DNA of 64,000 nt from Fulvimarina sp039652615. GTDB taxonomy: Bacteria; Pseudomonadota; Alphaproteobacteria; Rhizobiales; Rhizobiaceae. The translations under genes were made by a program, and so were the position numbers. The notes under the pieces were generated by a model that did not search any database, was not told the DNA's origin, and worked only from the letters and a program-made list of their open reading frames with translations. The stretch covers positions 124,001 through 188,000 of the forward strand of contig NZ_JBDJAC010000004.1 in NCBI RefSeq assembly GCF_039652615.1, in the 5' to 3' direction. Shown piece after piece: positions 59,575 to 64,000 of the stretch; position 1 is the stretch's first letter, and each line of letters begins with the position of its first letter.

Positions 59575-60281
59575 CGATCACGCTCGGCATTCCCTCCAAG
59601 GGCAGGCTCAAGGACAAGACGGTCGAGACGCTGGCCGGTGCCGGCATCACGGTGGAATCGGCCGCCAACGAGCGCTCCTATCGCACCAGCGTGACGGGCT
59701 TCGACGGGCTGGAAGTGCTGCTTCTGTCGGCCTCCGAGATTGCGCGGGAGCTGCGCGACGGAGCAATCGATTTCGGCGTGACCGGCGAGGATCTGATCCG
59801 CGAGACGATCCCCGAACCGGAGAGTGTGGTGGAGATCGTTGCTCGTCTCGGCTTCGGCCATGCCGATGTCGTGGTCGCGGTGCCCGAAAGCTGGATCGAT
59901 GTGGAGACGATGGACGATCTCGGCGATGTGGCCGGCGCGTTCCGCGCGCGCCACGGCCGCCGTCTGAGGATCGCGACGAAATACTGGCGCCTGACCCAGA
60001 GCCACTTTACTCGGCTGCACGGCATCCAGAGCTACCGGATCGTCGAAAGCCTCGGTGCGACCGAGGGCGCGCCTGCTGCGGGGTCCGCCGACGTGATAGT
60101 CGACATCACTTCCACCGGCTCGACCCTGACGGCGAACCATCTGAAGGTTCTCGCCGACGAGCCGATTCTGAAATCGGAAGCCTGTCTCGTGAAGTCGAAG
60201 ACCCGGCGCCGCTCCGAGAGTGACGAGGCCGAGGCCGCCGAATTTGCCGCACGGTTTGGCAGCGGAGCTTCGGGCACGTAA
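59571..60281 (+). CDS. hisG: ATP phosphoribosyltransferase, short form
   Basis: A 236-residue enzyme of the first step of histidine synthesis: ATP plus PRPP gives phosphoribosyl-ATP. It is the short HisG type that needs HisZ. Motifs are ITLGIPSKGRLKDKTVE, DGAIDFGVTGEDLIRE and the PRPP-binding DVIVDITSTGSTLTANHLK. No C-terminal regulatory domain, as expected. Start ATG 59571 overlaps the hisZ stop. The last gene of the hisS-hisZ-hisG operon; a nucleotidyltransferase gene follows after 72 bases. Confidence 0.95.
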   Translation: MTITLGIPSKGRLKDKTVETLAGAGITVESAANERSYRTSVTGFDGLEVLLLSASEIARELRDGAIDFGVTGEDLIRETIPEPESVVEIVARLGFGHADVVVAVPESWIDVETMDDLGDVAGAFRARHGRRLRIATKYWRLTQSHFTRLHGIQSYRIVESLGATEGAPAAGSADVIVDITSTGSTLTANHLKVLADEPILKSEACLVKSKTRRRSESDEAEAAEFAARFGSGASGT

Positions 60282-60353
60282 GCTTTCGACCTTATCTGGA
60301 CCGATGCGCGTGGGCGCGCGTCGGATGTCAGGCGAAACGGAAACCGCAAGTCT

Positions 60354-60902
60354 ATGCTCGACCGGGAGAGACTGAACGAGGCGCTGACTTTGCTGGGGCG
60401 GGATCTTGCCCGGCGCGGCCTGCTCGTCGAGCTCGCGGTCTATGGCGGCAGCGCCCTTATCCTGCAATTTGATTGGCGGCGCGTCACGCAGGATGTGGAT
60501 GCGGTGGTTCGCGATGGCCATGACCAGGAGAAGCTGGCACCGTCGCTCGCTCATGTCGCGCGCGAAATGGGCCTTCAGGCCGATTGGCTGAACAATGCCG
60601 TCGGCATGTTCACGCCGCTGGAGGAGCCCGACGAGTTTTTCGAGTTTTCCGGAAATTATCCGCCGGACGATCAGCCGGGCCTCAGGGTCGTCGTCGCCAA
60701 TCCGCGCTACATGCTGGCCATGAAGCTTCTGGCGCTGAAGAGCCTCGACAGGGGCGACCGCGATCTCGAAGATGCAAGGAGACTGGCGGCGCATCTCAAC
60801 ATTCGCGACGAGGACGAGCTTCGGACGATCTACGTTTCGATCCACGACGAGGAACCGCCCTTTGAGATTGTGTTGCGGTTCTCCCAAGTGCTCGGAGGCT
60901 GA
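60354..60902 (+). CDS. DUF6036-type nucleotidyltransferase, possible toxin-antitoxin component
   Basis: A 182-residue protein with the nucleotidyltransferase signature: GGS at 31-33 (VYGGSALIL) and DVD at 47-49 in VTQDVDAVV, matching the G[GS]-x-D-x-D metal site. It resembles DUF6036/AbiEii-related minimal nucleotidyltransferases, some of which modify tRNA or proteins. The C-terminal helical part carries YMLAMKLLALKS, a usual feature of the family. The gene at 60907 follows with 4 bases between, so they form a two-gene operon, the layout of toxin-antitoxin or abortive-infection pairs. Not tested; an unknown housekeeping role is possible. Confidence 0.8.
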   Translation: MLDRERLNEALTLLGRDLARRGLLVELAVYGGSALILQFDWRRVTQDVDAVVRDGHDQEKLAPSLAHVAREMGLQADWLNNAVGMFTPLEEPDEFFEFSGNYPPDDQPGLRVVVANPRYMLAMKLLALKSLDRGDRDLEDARRLAAHLNIRDEDELRTIYVSIHDEEPPFEIVLRFSQVLGG

Positions 60903-60906
60903 CGCG

Positions 60907-61329
60907 ATGCGGCCACAAAGCCTGCGGGAGGTTGCGGAGCGCACGCGCGGTGATCCCGATTGGGACCATCATCTGAGGGAGTTTCTCGATCAGTTCTATG
61001 GAGCAGACGGAGAGATCAAGCGGCAATACGAGATGATCGCGGAGGATCCGGGTTTCGTGGAGAATACCCGCTGCGATGCCTTTCTGGGCGGCGTCGGCGA
61101 GCATCTGGCCCGGCGCTGGCGGTTGCCGGGGATTCCCCGTTGGGTGCGCCACGAGCGGCGTTATCTCGATATCCCGATGTTTTATCCCGACGATCCGACC
61201 GTGCGGCGGTTTCTAATCGCCGTCGCCCCCGCCGCCTTCCGGGTACGGCTGATTTTTACAGGGCCCGATCCCTTGCAGCGGGCGCGCTTTCCCTACCATC
61301 GCGGCGTGATCGAGTTTCCGGTCCGATAG
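60907..61329 (+). CDS. Conserved partner of the nucleotidyltransferase, hypothetical
   Basis: A 140-residue protein of a family I only know as a companion of nucleotidyltransferase genes (form: MRPQSLREVAERTRGDP at the start, later DAFLGGVGEHLARRWRL, ending in RVRLIFTGPDPLQRARFP). No membrane segment and no catalytic motif that I recognise; it is helical and basic toward the end. ATG 60907 stands 4 bases after the upstream stop. By analogy with AbiE and MenAT systems it could be the antidote to the nucleotidyltransferase, but that is inference. Confidence 0.7.
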   Translation: MRPQSLREVAERTRGDPDWDHHLREFLDQFYGADGEIKRQYEMIAEDPGFVENTRCDAFLGGVGEHLARRWRLPGIPRWVRHERRYLDIPMFYPDDPTVRRFLIAVAPAAFRVRLIFTGPDPLQRARFPYHRGVIEFPVR

Positions 61330-61503
61330 TGGTCCGGTCCGCTGGCATTCGCGTTGAGCTTTCGTTGAACGAGACGTGAACGCAAACCGCGCGTTTCATC
61401 GAAAAACCCGAATTTCGCGGCCGTTCTTTAGCCTTCGCTCAACGCTTCGCTGCCATGCTTGCCGAAAGAACTCTCGTCTCCAACGGGTTCGAAGGGCAAG
61501 GCC

Positions 61504-62727
61504 ATGCATCTTCTCGCGATCGTCTCCATCCTGCCGGACGGCAATGCGTCGACCGGCTACGAGATTGCCAATCAGGCGATTCTGGACGCCTATCGGCGTC
61601 AGGGCGTGAAGCTGACCCTGATGGGATATCGGCGACCGGGTGCGGCATTGCCGGAGGATGCGATCTGCCTCGGCGAGGTCGGTATCGAAAACGCGACCGC
61701 CTCCGGTTTCCAGAAAGCGGCATGGGTCGCGACCGCCGTCCGGCGCAAGCTGCCGATCACGGCCGCGAAGGTTGCACGATATTCGAGCGCCGAGCTCCTG
61801 ACCCGGATCAAGAGCGCAGGGAAAATTGACGGCATCGTCTTCTCCTCGATCGCGATGGCGGCGGCCTATCCCTTTCTCTTTGCGGAATATCCGACGATCT
61901 TCGTCGCCCATAACGTCGAGAATCGTTCGGCCATCGAGAACGCCGCCAATGCCCAGAGCGCGATCGACCGGGTGCTCTACAAGCGCGAGGCCCAGCTTCT
62001 GGAGCGGGCCGAAATGCATGCCTGCGCACGGGCCCGCGTGATCCACACGCTGGCCGAGGAGGACAAGGTCGGCCTCGATCTGGCGCGCGACGAGCGCGCG
62101 ATCAACCTGCCGCTGGTCGTCGGTCGCGCGCCGGTCGTCGATACGGGACGACGCACGCAGGATATCGGCATGATCGGCACCTGGAGCTGGGCGCCAAATC
62201 GTGTCGGTCTCGACTGGTTCCTGAACGATGTCGTGCCTCTTCTGCCGCTCGACTTCGAGATCGCCATCGCCGGTCGCTTCGATGGCGAGCCGCCGAAGAC
62301 AGCGAGGAATGTCCGTTTTCCGGGCCGTGTCGACAGCGCGCAAGCCTTCGTCCACGGATCACGCGTTCTGGCGCTTGCCACAAAGGCGGGGACGGGGGTC
62401 CAGCTGAAGACGCTTGAGACCTTCGAGGAGGGGATGCCGGCGGTTGCGACGAGCCTGGCGCTGCGGGGCGTCTCTCATATTCCGGGCAATGTGCGGCGAG
62501 CCGATCGAGCCGCCGACTTCGCCCGTGCCCTGATCGATCTCGTCGAAAAGGAGCGGGCCGGAACAATCGGCCGCGTGGATGGCGGTGCGTTCGCGAAAGC
62601 CCAGAAATCGCAGCTCGACGCTGCGATCGCGTCGGGTCTTGAACGGCTCGGCGCCACGAACGGCACCTTCCGCCCGAAGATCGTGGCGGGGACCTCTCAC
62701 GCAGCCAGTTTGAAGGCGAGCGCATGA
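61504..62727 (+). CDS. Glycosyltransferase family 4-type protein (polysaccharide synthesis)
   Basis: A 407-residue GT-B fold glycosyltransferase. Its N-terminal Rossmann half begins MHLLAIVSILPDGNASTG and has FVAHNVENRS, and its C-terminal half has GMIGTWSWAPNRVGLDWFL, a motif typical of GT4 enzymes in surface polysaccharide loci, then AGTGVQLKTLETFEEGMPAVAT. It transfers a sugar from a nucleotide donor to the growing repeat unit. ATG 61504 starts the domain; TTG 61459 is an alternative with a 15-residue extension. Stop overlaps the next gene. First visible gene of a polysaccharide operon. Confidence 0.88.
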   Translation: MHLLAIVSILPDGNASTGYEIANQAILDAYRRQGVKLTLMGYRRPGAALPEDAICLGEVGIENATASGFQKAAWVATAVRRKLPITAAKVARYSSAELLTRIKSAGKIDGIVFSSIAMAAAYPFLFAEYPTIFVAHNVENRSAIENAANAQSAIDRVLYKREAQLLERAEMHACARARVIHTLAEEDKVGLDLARDERAINLPLVVGRAPVVDTGRRTQDIGMIGTWSWAPNRVGLDWFLNDVVPLLPLDFEIAIAGRFDGEPPKTARNVRFPGRVDSAQAFVHGSRVLALATKAGTGVQLKTLETFEEGMPAVATSLALRGVSHIPGNVRRADRAADFARALIDLVEKERAGTIGRVDGGAFAKAQKSQLDAAIASGLERLGATNGTFRPKIVAGTSHAASLKASA

Positions 62728-63536
62728 TGAGGGCCGGTTACGACGATATTGAAGGCGGCGGCCCGGTTTTCGGCGAGCCGACCACTGCTGCGACCGGCAC
62801 GATGATGCTGGCCGGTGTGCAGATCGAAGACAGAAGCGGCGAGGATATCATCGCGCGTCTCGTTCAATGCCTTAGCGGCGAGGGCTTTCTGCGTATCGCC
62901 TTTCTGAACGCCCATTGCGTCAATCTCGCGCGGCGCAACGACGCCTATCGCCAGGCGCTTCAGGAATGCGTCGTGCTGCCTGACGGGATCGGTGTCGATC
63001 TCGGTGCGCGGCTGCTCTACGGGCGCAAGTTCACGGAAAATCTCAACGGCACGGATTTCGTGCCGCGCTTCTTCAGGCAGGCCAAGACCCCGCTGAAGGT
63101 TGGTCTGGTGGGCGGTGCTCCGGGCGTTGCCGAAAAGGCCGCCGAGACGCTGCGCCGGTTGACGCCGGTCCATCGGTTCGTCGCCGTCTCCGATGGCTTC
63201 TTCGGCGATGCCGGGCGCGGCCCGGTGCTTTCGCAGCTGCAAGAGGGGCGTTTCGATGTCGTGCTCGTGGCGATGGGCGTTCCCGCGCAGGAGCGTTTCA
63301 TGGTGGAGCATCTGGGCGCCGCTCACGGCCGCATCCTGATTGGCGTCGGGGCGCTTTTCGATTTTCTGGCCGGAGAGGTCGTCAGGGCGCCGCGTGCTGT
63401 GCGCAAACTTCGGCTGGAATGGGCATGGCGGCTGGGTCTGGAGCCGTCGCGGCTCTGGCGGCGCTATGTGATCGGCAATCCGCTCTTCATCGCCGAGATT
63501 CTGCGTGATCGTCTGGCGCCGCGCGCGATCCGGTAG
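62724..63536 (+). CDS. WecB/TagA/CpsF family glycosyltransferase
   Basis: A 270-residue GT26 glycosyltransferase, the family of WecG (UDP-N-acetylmannosaminuronic acid transferase), TagA and CpsF. Motifs are LNAHCVNLARRNDAYRQAL, VVLPDGIGVDLGARLL, LNGTDFVPRF, KVGLVGGAPGVAEKAAE and VVLVAMGVPAQERFM, all typical. It adds a sugar to a lipid-linked precursor at the inner face of the membrane. Start at ATG 62724 overlaps the upstream stop. Belongs to the polysaccharide operon at the end of the window. Confidence 0.92.
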   Translation: MMRAGYDDIEGGGPVFGEPTTAATGTMMLAGVQIEDRSGEDIIARLVQCLSGEGFLRIAFLNAHCVNLARRNDAYRQALQECVVLPDGIGVDLGARLLYGRKFTENLNGTDFVPRFFRQAKTPLKVGLVGGAPGVAEKAAETLRRLTPVHRFVAVSDGFFGDAGRGPVLSQLQEGRFDVVLVAMGVPAQERFMVEHLGAAHGRILIGVGALFDFLAGEVVRAPRAVRKLRLEWAWRLGLEPSRLWRRYVIGNPLFIAEILRDRLAPRAIR

Positions 63537-63604
63537 CGCTTGACAGGGACGCCGGGAACAATCCTTAACCCGTGCATGTCGTTTCAGCGGGAAAGCCAAT
63601 ATCC

Positions 63605-64000
63605 GTGTCCCAAGCCATCGTCACGTCGAGCTACCGCGGAGATTTCGAGCGTTGCCGCCTTCTCTGCGATTCCATCGATGCGCGGGTCAGTGGGCATACG
63701 CGGCATATCCTGGCGGTCGAAGCCCGCGACGTCCCGCTGTTCAGGGCGCTTGAGGGCCCGAAGCGCGAGGTCGTCGACGAGCGCGATCTCTTCCCCTGGT
63801 GGTTGCGAGCATTTCCCGATCCGACGCATTTCGGCAAGCGGCGGATCTGGCTGACGCCGAAGGGCCCGCCATTGCGCGGCTGGCACACCCAGCAGCTTCG
63901 CCGAATCATGCTTGCTGCCAAACTGGAAGAATCCGCAATGATCACCGTCGATTCCGACGTGGTGTTCTTGCGGGACTTCGATACCGGTCACTTCGAGGAC
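63605..64000 (+). CDS. DUF6492-like protein, 5' part, probably glycosyltransferase-related
   Basis: The first 132 residues of a protein that runs off the window. It starts at GTG 63605 and reads SQAIVTSSYRGDFERCRLLCDSI, then TPKGPPLRGWHTQQLRRIML and ends near MITVDSDVVFLRDFD, where DSDVVF looks like the metal-binding D-x-D of glycosyltransferases. This agrees with the DUF6492 family, often found in polysaccharide loci. The open stretch has no stop to the edge. The start codon is a guess from the beginning of the conserved segment. Confidence 0.7.
   Translation, partial: MSQAIVTSSYRGDFERCRLLCDSIDARVSGHTRHILAVEARDVPLFRALEGPKREVVDERDLFPWWLRAFPDPTHFGKRRIWLTPKGPPLRGWHTQQLRRIMLAAKLEESAMITVDSDVVFLRDFDTGHFED

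Noticed and set aside
1..64000. tRNA genes, rRNA genes and CRISPR arrays
   Set aside because: No T-loop pattern GGTTCGANTCC in a tRNA context, no rRNA core motifs and no regularly spaced repeats were found on either strand.

Overview
The window is a GC-rich bacterial chromosome segment of about 64 kb from an alphaproteobacterium, most likely order Hyphomicrobiales (Rhizobiales). The evidence is a set of family and neighbourhood signatures. These are a small heat-shock protein followed by a DUF1150 protein, zapA and a DUF4164 protein upstream of the tkt-gap-pgk set, a PleC-like kinase downstream of pepN, a short HisG with HisZ, and a palindromic repeat of the type scattered through Rhizobiales genomes. 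No rRNA, tRNA, CRISPR array or complete transposon is visible. Genus is not resolved.

Layout. 1-5.5 kb: the end of an ActP-like symporter, then small transporters (AEC, LysE, EamA types) and an alcohol dehydrogenase. 5.6-12.4 kb: a polyprenyl-phosphate sugar transferase that starts exopolysaccharide synthesis, a PAS-containing sensor histidine kinase and aminopeptidase N. 12.5-15.4 kb: a second EamA transporter, a DUF1028 protein and a transglutaminase-like protein. 15.4-19.4 kb is the accessory region. It holds palindromic repeats, a frameshifted DUF559 nuclease-like gene between two copies of a 74-base repeat, a short coding remnant, and a strikingly AT-rich NACHT-type NTPase gene, which is the best candidate for an undescribed antiphage gene. 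19.4-28.1 kb: a ligase-associated repair helicase and exonuclease separated by a MscS channel, a lone TadG/VWA protein and a YitT protein. 28.2-42.8 kb: small secreted or membrane proteins and the central carbon genes pgk, gap and tkt. These are interleaved with a SGNH hydrolase, a K+/H+ antiporter, an autotransporter esterase and a BrkB protein, then followed by a possible toxin-immunity pair, DUF4164 and zapA. 42.9-50.4 kb: an esterase and acetyltransferase pair, an Inh-like protein, pckA, arfB, fasciclin, msrB, hsp20 and DUF1150. 50.5-56.5 kb: yraN-rsmI, hemW, rdgB, rph, DUF486 and an LLM oxidoreductase. 56.8-61.3 kb: hisS-hisZ-hisG joined by ATGA overlaps, then a nucleotidyltransferase and partner pair that may be a toxin-antitoxin system. 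61.5-64.0 kb: the start of a polysaccharide glycosyltransferase operon that runs off the end.

Functional links. pgk, gap, tkt and pckA cover glycolysis, gluconeogenesis and the pentose-phosphate pathway. The sugar transferase near 6 kb and the glycosyltransferases at 61.5-63.5 kb plausibly belong to surface polysaccharide synthesis. MsrB, Hsp20, the mechanosensitive channel and ArfB are stress or quality-control functions. Positions of start codons were chosen from ribosome-binding sites and overlaps; functions are inferred from recognised motifs, not from a database search.
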